From an uncultured Chloroflexota bacterium (GTDB lineage: Bacteria; Chloroflexota; Dehalococcoidia; Lucifugimonadales; UBA826), in the NCBI GenBank assembly GCA_913045625.1, contig CAJWPE010000013.1, positions 1-32,377 on the forward strand: a DNA stretch of 32,377 nucleotides. Direction: 5' to 3'. A program made the position numbers and the translations under genes. Shown in pieces: positions 1 through 8,903 of this stretch (the stretch's first letter is position 1; each line of letters begins with the position of its first letter). The notes under the pieces are model-generated. The model saw only the letters and a program-made list of their open reading frames with translations. It did no database searches and was not told the DNA's origin.

Positions 1-277
1 TATTATGATAAGTTGCATAAACTGGACAAACTGGTTCACACGGAGCATTTCCACAATGTTGACAAATTATTGGAATAAACCTTGCTTTAACATCTGGAAA
101 TTCCCCCTCCCAATATCTCTCAATTCGAATCCACTGAATTGCTCGCCTTTGATTAAAATGAGCCTCTAAGTTAGTTGGAATATTGTTTTCTGACTGACAA
201 GCAATCACACAAGCATTACAACCAGAACACCTATCAATATCTATTACCATTCCCCATTTGTGAGATTCTTGTGCCAT
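1..277 (-). CDS. Ferredoxin-type [4Fe-4S] subunit of a respiratory CISM complex (ActB2/QrcC/NrfC-like), 3' part outside window
   Basis: The 92 visible residues start at an ATG (277) behind a GGAG eight bases after the stop of the upstream gene. Two cysteine sets are visible. C17, C20, C23 and C27 form the classic C-x2-C-x2-C-x3-C [4Fe-4S] site. C72, C75, C80 and C84 form the C-x2-C-x4-C-x3-C set of HybA/NrfC/ActB2-type electron-transfer subunits. The protein would carry electrons between the quinone-side membrane subunit and the cytochrome c partner. No signal peptide is seen, so it is probably co-exported with its Tat-bearing neighbour or assembled on it. In many alternative complex III systems this domain is fused to the C-terminus of ActB; here it is a separate gene. 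It continues beyond base 1, so length and downstream partners (an NrfD-like ActC is expected) cannot be seen. Confidence 0.85.
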   Translation of the reverse strand, partial: MAQESHKWGMVIDIDRCSGCNACVIACQSENNIPTNLEAHFNQRRAIQWIRIERYWEGEFPDVKARFIPIICQHCGNAPCEPVCPVYATYHN

Positions 278-285
278 TTTTTCTC

Positions 286-2541
286 CTAATGACTTTTGTC
301 CGACTTACCATTTGTGATTTCAACAACATGATTATGTTCATCACGAGGAAAGTCAGGAACAGAGTTTTCTAATTTTGGTAATCTAATATTTTCACCAGAA
401 ACAGTAATGTTTACTTTAGTAGACCCCCATGCCAAGGCCCCAGTTTGAGAATCAAAATTTAATCCCAAAATAGACAAAACATTAGAACCTCTTCCAGCCG
501 AATATCTTCCACCATCCCTATGTCCTTGTCCAATGGGAACTCCCAGAATTCCTGGAGGAGTAGCAGGATTTGGCCACGCCAAAGCTTTAATCATAGATCC
601 ATTCGATGCACGAATTTCAATAACATCTCCTTCAGAAATATTCATTGCTTCAGCTTCTCTATAGTTCATTTCTACCCAAGTTTGCCAAGCAGCAGTAGAT
701 AGAGGGTCAGGCAATGCTTGCATCCAAGGAATAAAGGCATATCTACCATCATAAAAAGCAGAAGAAACGAAAGGAATTAAATTAAACCTCCCATTTCCGT
801 TAAATGTCGGTTCATCAATATCAACTAATTGACCAAATTTAAAAGAATTATCGGATTTATAGTTGTGATCCCACCAGCCACCCCGAGCAAGTAAAGCATT
901 CCAAAAAGAAGTAAACGAAGAGTATTTTGCTCCATTAATATCGCCACGATTTAAATCATACAACTCTTTAGCAGTATTCTTTAAAACATCGACATACGTT
1001 TCGCCACCCAATTGCAGGTCAACACCCATCACTTGAGATGTCGTCATCAGAACTTCCGCAAACCCTTTCGTTCCAAGATTTTGTCCTCTTGATTCAAAAA
1101 ATGGCCTAACAACTGGCTGTTGAAAACCAATAGTTTGATATCCAGGACCTGCTAACGGAACGTCAGTACCCCAATCTTCTAAAAGTGTATTTTGAGGCAA
1201 AACCAAGTCCGCAATAGAAGTAGAATCGTCCATCATATTCCCAAAACTGACTATCATAGGAACATTAGCAAAATCATTTTTAAATCCAGCTGAATCAGGC
1301 AATCCATAATATAAATCAGCGTCCTTCAAGAGCAAAAGCTCTATATCACCAGACTTAATCTCATCAACAATTTCAATAAACTCTTGAGAAGAATTTGGTT
1401 TAGAAGAGGATAAGCCAGTAATTGGGGGGTCAGGATTAAATATAATCCCACCTGATTTACCAACATTATTTACAGCTAAATTTAATGAATATATGGCAAT
1501 TAAGTTCTGCAATCCATTCGTGTTTGCAGATGCAGAATCCCCTCCAAGAGCAATAGAATGATCTGAATGAGAAAATTCTTCGGTAATATGTTTAATAGTA
1601 TCTACTGAAACCCCAGAAAGAGATGATACAAATTCAGGAGTATATTTATCTAGTTTCGAAAGGTCGCCTGCAGAAAATTTTGATGTATCCATCTCTCCGT
1701 GCAACGCCATTTCATGCATTATAGACATTGCCACCATCCCCTCAGTTCCAGGGTTAACATAGATCCATTCATCGGCGTTTGCCGCAGTTGTGGAAAATCT
1801 AGATTCAATATGAATTAGCTTACCTCTGTGATCGTTGCCTTGCCTAAACTGTCCATACCCACGAAGATACCTAGTAGGAGACACCCATGTATCCAAAAAA
1901 TCACATCCAAAAGACAAGATTAAGCTTGCATTATCAACATCAAAATCAGGGATGCTTTTTTGGGCAAAAACATGATTCATTGCATTTAATAAATTTGTAT
2001 GCTCTACAGGCTCAAAAGTCATTTGTCTAATTTGATTTGCAGATACAAATTTATCAAGTATTAATTTTTCATTTCCATTAACAATATCCGTAACAATTAA
2101 TGCTTTTTTAGAATCAGACAAATTATCAAAACTTGCAGCTAATCTAGCTATAGCATCTTCCCAACTGATCTCTCTAAATTCCCCAGAACCCCTAGAGCCA
2201 GTTCTTACCAAAGGAGAACTGATTCTATCTGGATGATACAAGGCTTGAAGCATAGATTCTGCTTGAGAACTATGACCACCTCTATTAAGTGGATGGTCAG
2301 TATTACCTTCAACTTTCTTAGCTCTACCTTCCATTACTCTAACAACTATTCCCTGTGAGCTAATCCCGTCCTTAAAAGTAGTTGCATACCAATTATCTAA
2401 TCCGGTTACCAAATCTTCAGGCATTTCGACAGAAGAATCTATCAAAAGCTCTTTTTCTGGAATACCACAAGCTTGGAAAAGAACAGCTGCTCCAGCTGAA
2501 CCTCCCATAAGTGTTAAAAATTGTCGTCTTGTAAGTGGCAT
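286..2541 (-). CDS. actB: Tat-exported molybdopterin-oxidoreductase-fold subunit, ActB1/QrcB-like, probably cofactor-free
   Basis: The 751-residue protein starts at ATG 2541 behind an AAGGA. The N-terminus carries a twin-arginine signal (TRRQFL, R5-R6, then a Gly/Ala-rich stretch) and a Cys at 25 in FQACG, which could be a lipidation site. The body has the molybdopterin-oxidoreductase family layout, with WYATT near residue 52 and VEGNTDHPLNRGG near 77. The N-terminal four-cysteine cluster motif of catalytic members is absent. That loss is what is known for ActB of alternative complex III and for QrcB, where the fold is structural and holds no molybdenum. Upstream are the pentahaem cytochrome and a small membrane protein; downstream is the separate ferredoxin subunit. 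Inference: part of a quinol:electron-acceptor oxidoreductase. A true catalytic molybdoenzyme is less likely. Confidence 0.78.
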   Translation of the reverse strand: MPLTRRQFLTLMGGSAGAAVLFQACGIPEKELLIDSSVEMPEDLVTGLDNWYATTFKDGISSQGIVVRVMEGRAKKVEGNTDHPLNRGGHSSQAESMLQALYHPDRISSPLVRTGSRGSGEFREISWEDAIARLAASFDNLSDSKKALIVTDIVNGNEKLILDKFVSANQIRQMTFEPVEHTNLLNAMNHVFAQKSIPDFDVDNASLILSFGCDFLDTWVSPTRYLRGYGQFRQGNDHRGKLIHIESRFSTTAANADEWIYVNPGTEGMVAMSIMHEMALHGEMDTSKFSAGDLSKLDKYTPEFVSSLSGVSVDTIKHITEEFSHSDHSIALGGDSASANTNGLQNLIAIYSLNLAVNNVGKSGGIIFNPDPPITGLSSSKPNSSQEFIEIVDEIKSGDIELLLLKDADLYYGLPDSAGFKNDFANVPMIVSFGNMMDDSTSIADLVLPQNTLLEDWGTDVPLAGPGYQTIGFQQPVVRPFFESRGQNLGTKGFAEVLMTTSQVMGVDLQLGGETYVDVLKNTAKELYDLNRGDINGAKYSSFTSFWNALLARGGWWDHNYKSDNSFKFGQLVDIDEPTFNGNGRFNLIPFVSSAFYDGRYAFIPWMQALPDPLSTAAWQTWVEMNYREAEAMNISEGDVIEIRASNGSMIKALAWPNPATPPGILGVPIGQGHRDGGRYSAGRGSNVLSILGLNFDSQTGALAWGSTKVNITVSGENIRLPKLENSVPDFPRDEHNHVVEITNGKSDKSH

Positions 2542-2553
2542 CTTAATCCTTAT

Positions 2554-3189
2554 TTAATAGTGACATGTAGCACAGTCAGTTGGGGCGTTATGTTGCTTGT
2601 GGCAATCTACGCAATGACCCATTTTTAATGGTTCAACTTGTTTGACTCTTCCATCCTCAGTACCGTGAACTTCTTCCATATTAGCGACATCACCATGGCA
2701 CTTTGAACAAACTGCACTAGCCTCTATACCCTCTTTCTCACTGAAATATCTAATGTGAGCCTCATGAACAAAATGCACATGATCAGGAACTCTATGGACA
2801 CGAATCCAATGGATAGACCTGTCGTCTTCATATAAAGAACGCATTTTTGTAATACCTTCAAGACCATCTCCAACTGCACTATGACATGTCATACACAATC
2901 CAGTAGTAGGAACATGAGCAGCAGCTTCTTTGTCTACACCACGGTGACAAAATGTACAATCCATTCCCAATTCTTCAACGTGCTTTTTATGAGGAAAAAC
3001 AATTGGCTGCTCAGGACCTTCATTCGCAAAAATAACAGGTTGACCATTCATCCAGGCAGTTAAAACAAAAGTTAGAGCAATGACAACACCACTAAATATT
3101 ATCAGGCCAAAAAAGCCTGCAATACTCAAAAAAACCATTTGTTTTTTCGAAGGTTTTAATCTTTTAAATTCAAAATCACCAGGTAACAA
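2554..3189 (-). CDS. actA: Membrane-anchored pentahaem cytochrome c, ActA/QrcA-like
   Basis: The 211-residue protein begins with a basic segment and one membrane helix (about residues 18-45), which leaves the rest outside the membrane. Five CxxCH haem c sites are visible, at C78-H82, C99-H103, C161-H165, C193-H197 and C206-H210. Five haems with one N-terminal anchor matches ActA of alternative complex III; QrcA of the related Qrc complex has six. The segment WIRVHRVPDHVHFVHEAH (near 128-145) is the histidine-rich distal-ligand region typical of this family. The start is TTG 3189, with AGGA seven bases upstream. It sits 12 bases ahead of the ActB-like gene, consistent with one operon. It would receive electrons from quinol via the complex and pass them to a soluble carrier or an oxidase. 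Confidence 0.82.
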   Translation of the reverse strand: MLPGDFEFKRLKPSKKQMVFLSIAGFFGLIIFSGVVIALTFVLTAWMNGQPVIFANEGPEQPIVFPHKKHVEELGMDCTFCHRGVDKEAAAHVPTTGLCMTCHSAVGDGLEGITKMRSLYEDDRSIHWIRVHRVPDHVHFVHEAHIRYFSEKEGIEASAVCSKCHGDVANMEEVHGTEDGRVKQVEPLKMGHCVDCHKQHNAPTDCATCHY

Positions 3190-3199
3190 TTATTTTTCC

Positions 3200-3499
3200 T
3201 TAAATCCACCAATCAGGGTAGATAATATTTAACACATCAATAGCAACAGTTAATGAACGTATAAAAAAGTATGCGGCCGCACCTAGGAGAACAAACCCAA
3301 ATCCATATATAGGTAATCTTAATTTAGTAAATACAGGGGGTAATTCATGGGCCTTCACGTGCGACGGGATCACATTATGAGTTAAAACCATATTTAGTGC
3401 AAAAAGCACCATAAACAACACAAAAAAACAGAAGTTGTCTACAACAATATTTAACTGCACCCAATACTCTCGGGTTATGTATAGAGGATCTATTTCCAA
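3200..3499 (-). CDS. Small two-helix membrane protein at the head of the ActAB-like operon; family not recognised
   Basis: A 99-residue protein with two hydrophobic helices, about residues 17-39 and 63-82. They are joined by a His-containing loop (HNVIPSHVKAHELPP), and the tail is short and aromatic (PDWWI). It starts at TTG 3499 with AAGG six bases upstream, and ends ten bases before the pentahaem cytochrome, so it is the first gene of the respiratory operon as seen here. I do not recognise the family. By position and size it might be an accessory subunit of the complex, such as a counterpart of the small membrane subunit ActG, but no sequence motif shows this. The three loop histidines at or near the membrane surface could bind a haem or metal; that is speculation. 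Coding is supported by tight packing, the ribosome-binding site and clean membrane-protein composition. Confidence 0.7.
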   Translation of the reverse strand: MEIDPLYITREYWVQLNIVVDNFCFFVLFMVLFALNMVLTHNVIPSHVKAHELPPVFTKLRLPIYGFGFVLLGAAAYFFIRSLTVAIDVLNIIYPDWWI

Positions 3500-3647
3500 T
3501 CTGTACCTTAACCTTATAGATAATTTGTTACAAAGATATACTTAATTCTACTACAATTACCTCTCTCAACGAGTGAAAATTATCACATTCGACTTTTTGA
3601 GTGTCAAGCACAAAAAATTGATTGGTAATAATATAAATTGAATTAAA

Positions 3648-3653
3648 TATAAT
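3648..3653 (+). promoter_or_regulatory. Candidate -10 element for ribF-tyrS
   Basis: A perfect TATAAT lies in the 211-base gap between the divergent respiratory operon and ribF. It would give a leader of about 50 bases. No good -35 sits at 16-18 bases; TTGATT at 3618-3623 is 24 bases away, too far. In such AT-rich DNA a lone TATAAT is weak evidence. The rest of the 3500-3710 gap shows no gene or strong hairpin. Confidence 0.3.
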
Positions 3654-3710
3654 AGATGATTAAACTAATAAAATATTCGCATTTATAGGCACAAAACAGG
3701 CATAATAGTT

Positions 3711-4637
3711 ATGGGACACCTAAATGATCTCAAAAATCATAGCAACAAAAAAGCATCTTTATTAGCTATCGGCGTATTCGACGGTGTACATCTAGGGCAC
3801 CAACACCTGTTTAGTAATCTTATAAAAACATCAAAAGATAACAATCTATTATCAGCTGTTTTAACTTTTAAAAATCATCCAGGTACAATTTTAAACCCGG
3901 ATTTTCATGCCCAACTCGTAACCACTACCCAAGATAAGATCAAATTAATAGAATCAACTGGGGTAGACTTTGTTGTTCCTATTTCCTTCGATAAAGAATT
4001 ATCGCAATTAAGTGCAAAATCATTCATAGAATTACTGCAAAAACACTTGAACATGAAAGGACTTTCTGTAGGCCCTGATTTCCATATGGGAGCAAATCGT
4101 GAAGCAGATGTTTCTAAATTAAGCATACTGGGCAAGGATATGGGTTTTTTTGTAAACACCCCATCTTTATTTGAAAAAACCAAAATCCCCGTAAGAAGCT
4201 CTTCAGTAAGAAGCTCATTATTATCAGGAGATATCGAGTTAGCAAATTCTATTTTAGGAAGAAAATTCTCATTATCAGGAGAGGTTATAAAAGGATTTCA
4301 AAGAGGCAAAGATTTAGGGTTCCCAACAGCTAATTTATCATTAGATGTCAACCAAATAATTCCTAAAAATGGAATTTATGCTACTCAAGTAACCCTCAAT
4401 AACCATTTGTTCAACGGAGCTACAAGTATTGGGACTAACCCAACATTCAACAATGAGCATAAATCCATAGAAACATTTATTTTGGATTTTAATCGTAATA
4501 TCTATGGAGAGAACATTACAGTAGAGTTTATCTCTAAGATTAGGGACGAAGAGACATTTAATTCTACAGAAGATTTAATCATCCAAATGGAAAACGATGT
4601 CAAAAAAATTCAACAAATTTTAAAAATAAATAATTAG
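3711..4637 (+). CDS. ribF: Bifunctional riboflavin kinase / FMN adenylyltransferase (FAD synthetase)
   Basis: A 308-residue protein that makes FMN from riboflavin and then FAD from FMN in the cytoplasm. The N-terminal FMN adenylyltransferase half has the nucleotidyltransferase motif GVFDGVHLGHQ (21-31), the GPDFHMG segment (121-127) and a Ser-rich SSSVRSSL motif (163-170) matching the family's second ATP site. The C-terminal flavokinase half has GKDLGFPTAN (199-208) and IGTNPTF further on. The length is normal for the two-domain enzyme. The start is ATG 3711; the nearest ribosome-binding match (AGG at 3698-3700) is weak and rather far. tyrS follows after eight bases, so the two are probably co-transcribed. 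The flavin product has no special link to its neighbours. Confidence 0.93.
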   Translation: MGHLNDLKNHSNKKASLLAIGVFDGVHLGHQHLFSNLIKTSKDNNLLSAVLTFKNHPGTILNPDFHAQLVTTTQDKIKLIESTGVDFVVPISFDKELSQLSAKSFIELLQKHLNMKGLSVGPDFHMGANREADVSKLSILGKDMGFFVNTPSLFEKTKIPVRSSSVRSSLLSGDIELANSILGRKFSLSGEVIKGFQRGKDLGFPTANLSLDVNQIIPKNGIYATQVTLNNHLFNGATSIGTNPTFNNEHKSIETFILDFNRNIYGENITVEFISKIRDEETFNSTEDLIIQMENDVKKIQQILKINN

Positions 4638-4645
4638 GAAAAATC

Positions 4646-5833
4646 ATGCCCCTATACGAAACTGATGACATACTACAACGAGGTGTTGAAGAAATTATTG
4701 TAAAAGATGAATTCTTAAAAAGTTTCAATCAAAATTCACCACTAAGACTTAAAATGGGATTTGATCCTAGTGCACCAGATATTCATTTAGGGCATGCAGT
4801 TGGATTAAGAAAACTTCGACAACTTCAAGAACTTGGTCACAAAGTTGTTTTAATTGTTGGAGATTGGACAGCTCAAATAGGAGACCCCAGCGGAAGATCT
4901 CAGACTAGAAAAATGTTAACTTCTGAAGAAGTTAATTCAAATGCTCAAACATACCTAAACCAATTCTTTAAAATCGTTGATAAAGATAGAACAGAAATAA
5001 GATGGCAAAGTGAATGGTTCGGAGACTTTAATTTAACAAACGTTATTGAATTAACTAGTAATTTTACAGTTGCTCAAATTTTAGCCCGAGACGACTTTTC
5101 TAAAAGATTTAAAAGTAATCAACCCATCTCTGTTACAGAGTTGTTATACCCATTACTCCAAGCATATGATTCCTTAGCGATTGACTCGCAAGTTGAATTT
5201 GGAGGTACTGACCAAAGATTCAACTTACTTTTAGGAAGAGAACTACAACAAATCCACAATAAAAATCCTCAACATTGCTTTATAATGCCACTATTACCAG
5301 GCACCGACGGAATCCAAAAAATGAGTAAAAGCCTAGGTAATTATGTTGGCATTAACGAAACCCCAAATGACATTTTTGGCAAAATAATGTCAATTCCTGA
5401 TTCTCTAATAACCTCTTATTATTATTGGTTGACTGATATTCCAACAAACCAAATTAAAGAAATTGAAAAAGATTTAGAGAACAATTCAACTAACCCCATA
5501 AATACCAAAAAAAATGTGGCATTTGAAATAGTTTCAAATTTCCACTCACACAGGGAGGCAGTGGAAGCTCAATCATATTTTGAAAAAACTGTACAAGAAG
5601 GAGAAATTCCTACAGATATTCCTGAATATAATTTAAATCCTGATTCTCAAAATAACTTAAGCAATATTTTGGTTGAAGCCGGCATTTGCCAATCATCAGG
5701 AGAAGCAAAGAGACTAATCTCTCAAGGTGCAATTAAATTAGAAAATTCCACTATCTCTAGCAATTTAAAAGAACAAGAACTTCAGTCAGGAATTTTAAAG
5801 GCCGGAAGAAGGAAATATCTCAGATTTATATAA
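4646..5833 (+). CDS. tyrS: Tyrosyl-tRNA synthetase
   Basis: A 395-residue class I aminoacyl-tRNA synthetase that charges tRNA-Tyr. The HIGH signature appears as HLGH (47-50), preceded by MGFDPSAPDI, and the KMSKS loop is exact at 225-229. The substrate pocket is seen in VEFGGTDQRFN (183-193). The C-terminal 60 or so residues have the S4 RNA-binding pattern (SGEAKRLISQGAIKL). The overall pattern matches the TyrZ-like bacterial subgroup. Start ATG 4646 has AGGA at the right distance and overlaps nothing. It forms a two-gene unit with ribF. The 95 bases after it hold a very short ORF and a direct repeat, described separately, and no clear terminator. Confidence 0.95.
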   Translation: MPLYETDDILQRGVEEIIVKDEFLKSFNQNSPLRLKMGFDPSAPDIHLGHAVGLRKLRQLQELGHKVVLIVGDWTAQIGDPSGRSQTRKMLTSEEVNSNAQTYLNQFFKIVDKDRTEIRWQSEWFGDFNLTNVIELTSNFTVAQILARDDFSKRFKSNQPISVTELLYPLLQAYDSLAIDSQVEFGGTDQRFNLLLGRELQQIHNKNPQHCFIMPLLPGTDGIQKMSKSLGNYVGINETPNDIFGKIMSIPDSLITSYYYWLTDIPTNQIKEIEKDLENNSTNPINTKKNVAFEIVSNFHSHREAVEAQSYFEKTVQEGEIPTDIPEYNLNPDSQNNLSNILVEAGICQSSGEAKRLISQGAIKLENSTISSNLKEQELQSGILKAGRRKYLRFI

Positions 5834-5860
5834 ATAATTACTTTCTTTATCATTATGTAC

Positions 5861-5889
5861 AGGAGTGATAAATGAGTGATAAAATTTAA
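5861..5889 (+). other. Possible five-codon upstream ORF with its own ribosome-binding site
   Basis: AGGAG at 5861-5865 lies six bases ahead of an ATG (5872) that opens a five-codon frame (MSDKI) ending at TAA 5887-5889. It sits 40 bases upstream of the aminotransferase start, which itself has a poor ribosome-binding site. The 11-mer GTGATAAATGA occurs at 5865-5875 and again over the aminotransferase start (5922-5932). It could be a leader ORF, a relic of a duplicated translation start, or chance. Confidence 0.25.
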
Positions 5890-5928
5890 TATCCAAAGTT
5901 ATTTTTTACTGAGAAACTATGGTGATAA

Positions 5929-7014
5929 ATGAAAGATACTAACTTAAGAATTCCAGGACCTGTTCCATTACCACAAGAGACTTTAGATTTGATGTCAAGT
6001 CAAATGATCAATCATAGAGGCCAAGAATACGCCGACATGTTAGATCAAATGACTAATAATCTTAAAACTGTTTTAATGACAAAATCGGATGTTTATTTCA
6101 TCACCGCATCTGGTACTGGTGGCATGGAGTCGGCAATAGTAAACACTACTTCACCAGGAGACAAAGTTCTATCTATTTCTATTGGATGGTTTGGGGAAAG
6201 ATTTGCAGAAATAGCTGATGCTTATGGATGTGAAACTGTAAAAATATCTTTTGAATATGGTGATTATGCTGATACCCAAATAATAAAAACCGCCTTAAAT
6301 GAAAATCCTGATATTAAAGCAGTTTTAATTACTCACAATGAAAGCTCTACAGGAGTAAGAAATCCTCTCAAAGAAATATGTGAAATCATAAAAAACAATT
6401 CAGACGCGTTAATTTTAGTAGATGCAGTTTCCTCAGCTGCTGGATCAATCATATCTACAGATGCATGGGGCATCGATGTAGTAGCAACTGCTTCACAAAA
6501 ATCTTGGATCGCTCCTCCAGGCATTGCAATGGTTTCATTCTCTGACAAAGCATGGAAAGCTTACGACAAATCAAAATGCCCCAAATATTACTATGACATG
6601 AATCAATACAGAGAATATGCAGAAATAGGACAACCTCCTTTTACACCTTCTCTTACTACTATGTACACACTTCACGATTCATTAAAAAAAATGGTGAACG
6701 AAGGAATGGAAACCATATTTGATAGGCATTCTAGAATCGCACAATTTACTCGTGACCTTGCAAAAAATATCGGTTTAGATATTTTACCTGTAGAAGCTTA
6801 TGCGTCAGACACAGTAACCGCTATCAAGCTCCCAGAAAATGTTGACGGTAAGATGATAGTCAAGGAAGTAGAAAAAAATTACAACATCGTTCTTGGCGGA
6901 GGACAACAAAAACTAGCCGGTAAAATTATCAGAATAGGACATATGGGCTGGATAAACCAAGAAGATATTGAATCATCAATTGTAGCTTTGAAGGAAACTC
7001 TAGATAGACTATAA
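5929..7014 (+). CDS. Class V PLP-dependent aminotransferase, alanine/serine-glyoxylate aminotransferase-like
   Basis: A 361-residue fold-type I PLP enzyme. The opening IPGPVPLP and the segment MINHRGQEY are typical of the serine-pyruvate / alanine-glyoxylate aminotransferase branch. ASGTGGMESAI (60-70) is the phosphate-binding loop, D165 in LILVDAVSS binds the pyridine nitrogen, and K191 in TASQKSW is the expected Schiff-base lysine. A C-terminal RIGHMGW motif is also a family mark. The likely reaction is amino transfer to or from glyoxylate or pyruvate; the exact substrate (serine, alanine, ureidoglycine) cannot be told from sequence alone. Start ATG 5929 has only a weak ribosome-binding match. 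It converges on ftsH, and the two stop codons are adjacent. Confidence 0.85.
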   Translation: MKDTNLRIPGPVPLPQETLDLMSSQMINHRGQEYADMLDQMTNNLKTVLMTKSDVYFITASGTGGMESAIVNTTSPGDKVLSISIGWFGERFAEIADAYGCETVKISFEYGDYADTQIIKTALNENPDIKAVLITHNESSTGVRNPLKEICEIIKNNSDALILVDAVSSAAGSIISTDAWGIDVVATASQKSWIAPPGIAMVSFSDKAWKAYDKSKCPKYYYDMNQYREYAEIGQPPFTPSLTTMYTLHDSLKKMVNEGMETIFDRHSRIAQFTRDLAKNIGLDILPVEAYASDTVTAIKLPENVDGKMIVKEVEKNYNIVLGGGQQKLAGKIIRIGHMGWINQEDIESSIVALKETLDRL

Positions 7015-7028
7015 CTAGTTAGTTATAG
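7009..7028. terminator. Small inverted repeat spanning two convergent stop codons
   Basis: CTATAACT (7009-7016) and AGTTATAG (7021-7028) form an 8-bp stem with an AGTT loop. It contains the aminotransferase stop (7012-7014) and the ftsH stop (7015-7017). It is AT-rich and lacks a T-run on either side, so it is at best a weak bidirectional terminator or mRNA end stabiliser. Confidence 0.25.
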
Positions 7029-8838
7029 AAGCAGGGGCAGAATTCAATAGATTCGTTAATTCTTCTCCCTCTACAGATTCGTGTTCAACTAAATATTTAG
7101 CCAATGCTGATAACTTGCCCAAATTTTCATTTAATAATTTTTTTGCAACTTCATATGCATTCTGGACTAAACCATGAACTTCATCATCAATAGTTTCTGC
7201 AATGGTGTCACTGTAATCTCTTTGTTCAGAAATTTCTCTACCCAAGAAAACTAATTCCTCTCTTTTACCAAAAGTTCTAGGACCTAGTTTTTTGCTCATT
7301 CCAAGCCTAGTAATCATAGCCCTAGCAATATTTGTTGCTTGTTCTAAATCATTTCCAGCGCCAGTGGTAACCTCATAGAACATTATTTCTTCAGCTACTC
7401 TTCCTCCCAAAGCAGCAGCTAATCGAGCTTCAAGTTGATTTTGTGTAACTAAACTAGTCTCTTCTTCAGGTAAAAATCTAGTATGACCGCCGGTTTGGCC
7501 TCTTGCAACAATTGTGACTTTAAATGGGGGATCAGCATATGGTAAAAGATGAGCCACTAATGCATGTCCAGCTTCATGGTAAGCAACCATTTGCTTTTCT
7601 TTTTCGCTAATATTTTTATTCTTTTTTTCAGGCCCAGCAATCACTCTATCTATAGATTCTGCAATTTCTTCATACACAATCTTTTTTTTGTTCCTTCTCG
7701 CAGATAATATTGCAGCCTCATTAAGCAAATTCATCAAATCTGCCCCACTGAACCCTGAGGTTTGTTTAGCTACTGCTTCCATATCAATTTCTTCATCAAT
7801 AGGCTTACCTTTAGCATGCACACTCAAAATCTGCTCTCTACCCTTAACATCGGGATTATCTAAAGTAACTCTTCTATCAAATCTTCCAGGTCTCAAAAGA
7901 GCAGGATCTAAGATGTCAGGACGGTTAGTTGAAGCAAGCACTATGACATTAGCACCTGTATCAAATCCATCCATTTCAACAAGAATTTGATTTAATGTTT
8001 GTTCACGTTCATCATGCCCACCGCCTAATCCAGCACCTCTCTGCCTACCAACAGCATCAATTTCATCAATAAATACTATACAAGGAGCATCTTTCTTAGC
8101 TTGTTCAAATAAATCCCTAACTCTAGATGCGCCAACTCCTACAAACATTTCCACAAATTCGGATCCACTTATAGAAAAGAATGGCACTCCAGCTTCACCT
8201 GCAACAGCTCTAGCCATTAATGTTTTTCCTACACCGGGGGGTCCCATCAAAAGAACACCGCGAGGAATTTTTGCACCTAATTCAAGAAATTTTTGAGGAG
8301 ACTTCAAAAATTCAACTACTTCTTGTAACTCTTCTTTAGCTTCATCAACTCCTGCAACGTCAGTAAAACTTACTTCTGGATTATCTGTCTCGTATTTTTT
8401 TGCTTTAGATTTTCCAAAACTAAAAGTTTGACTAGTACTTCCTTGGGCTTGTCTCATCATGAAAATAAGCAATCCACCAAAAAACAATATCGGTAACAAG
8501 TTGAAGAAAATACCAATAACACTTCCTAAACCACTATTACCTTTTACTGATATATCAACAGAATTTTGAGATCCGGATTCATTTAATTGTTCCACAATAC
8601 TTGAACCAGGTTCTTTTCTAGATGTGTAGCTATTACCATCGAATCCTTCAGCAGATAAATTATCTCCACTAACATCAATTGATTTTAATTTTCCAGCATT
8701 AGCCAAAGATATCATTTGACTTACAGGAATTTCAGATGAAGTTGCAAATGAAGGACTAAATACAGTCACAAACACTGCGAGCATACCTGCTGCTATTAAC
8801 ATGTAAACAAAGATTCCCTTGAAAGAGCCTAATTTCAT
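7015..8838 (-). CDS. ftsH: ATP-dependent zinc metalloprotease FtsH
   Basis: A 607-residue membrane AAA+ protease that degrades damaged or short-lived membrane and cytosolic proteins. Two N-terminal membrane helices (about 7-30 and 104-128) flank a small outer domain. The AAA domain has Walker A GPPGVGKT (199-206), Walker B IVFIDE (254-259), the pore loop MFVGVGA (231-237) and the second region of homology around 303-320. The zinc site HEAGH is at 421-425, with the third ligand expected in [11 protein letters not shown] downstream. Length and order are standard. Start ATG 8838 has GGAG five bases upstream. It is transcribed divergently from the OmpR-type regulator, sharing a 129-base control region. 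Confidence 0.96.
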   Translation of the reverse strand: MKLGSFKGIFVYMLIAAGMLAVFVTVFSPSFATSSEIPVSQMISLANAGKLKSIDVSGDNLSAEGFDGNSYTSRKEPGSSIVEQLNESGSQNSVDISVKGNSGLGSVIGIFFNLLPILFFGGLLIFMMRQAQGSTSQTFSFGKSKAKKYETDNPEVSFTDVAGVDEAKEELQEVVEFLKSPQKFLELGAKIPRGVLLMGPPGVGKTLMARAVAGEAGVPFFSISGSEFVEMFVGVGASRVRDLFEQAKKDAPCIVFIDEIDAVGRQRGAGLGGGHDEREQTLNQILVEMDGFDTGANVIVLASTNRPDILDPALLRPGRFDRRVTLDNPDVKGREQILSVHAKGKPIDEEIDMEAVAKQTSGFSGADLMNLLNEAAILSARRNKKKIVYEEIAESIDRVIAGPEKKNKNISEKEKQMVAYHEAGHALVAHLLPYADPPFKVTIVARGQTGGHTRFLPEEETSLVTQNQLEARLAAALGGRVAEEIMFYEVTTGAGNDLEQATNIARAMITRLGMSKKLGPRTFGKREELVFLGREISEQRDYSDTIAETIDDEVHGLVQNAYEVAKKLLNENLGKLSALAKYLVEHESVEGEELTNLLNSAPASITN

Positions 8839-8873
8839 ATTTTCTCCATGAGATTTTTTTGTATCGGTCTTAC

Positions 8874-8903
8874 ATTTTACAGTAGTTGATCTTTACGGGT
8901 AAA
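8874..8903 (-). promoter_or_regulatory. Candidate ftsH promoter
   Basis: On the minus strand TTTACC (8903-8898) and TAAAAT (8879-8874) are separated by 18 bases, matching the -35 and -10 consensus in four and five positions. They lie about 40 bases ahead of the ftsH start. The -35 overlaps the palindrome at 8891-8904. Confidence 0.4.

Noticed and set aside
286-2541. Reading the large Tat protein as an active molybdenum or tungsten enzyme
   Set aside because: The N-terminal four-cysteine cluster motif is missing and the neighbours match ActA/Qrc-type complexes, where this fold is structural.
3701-3710. CATAAT five bases before the ribF ATG as a leaderless promoter
   Set aside because: No matching -35 at 16-18 bases, and no independent sign that leaderless transcripts are used here. 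AT-rich DNA gives such matches by chance.
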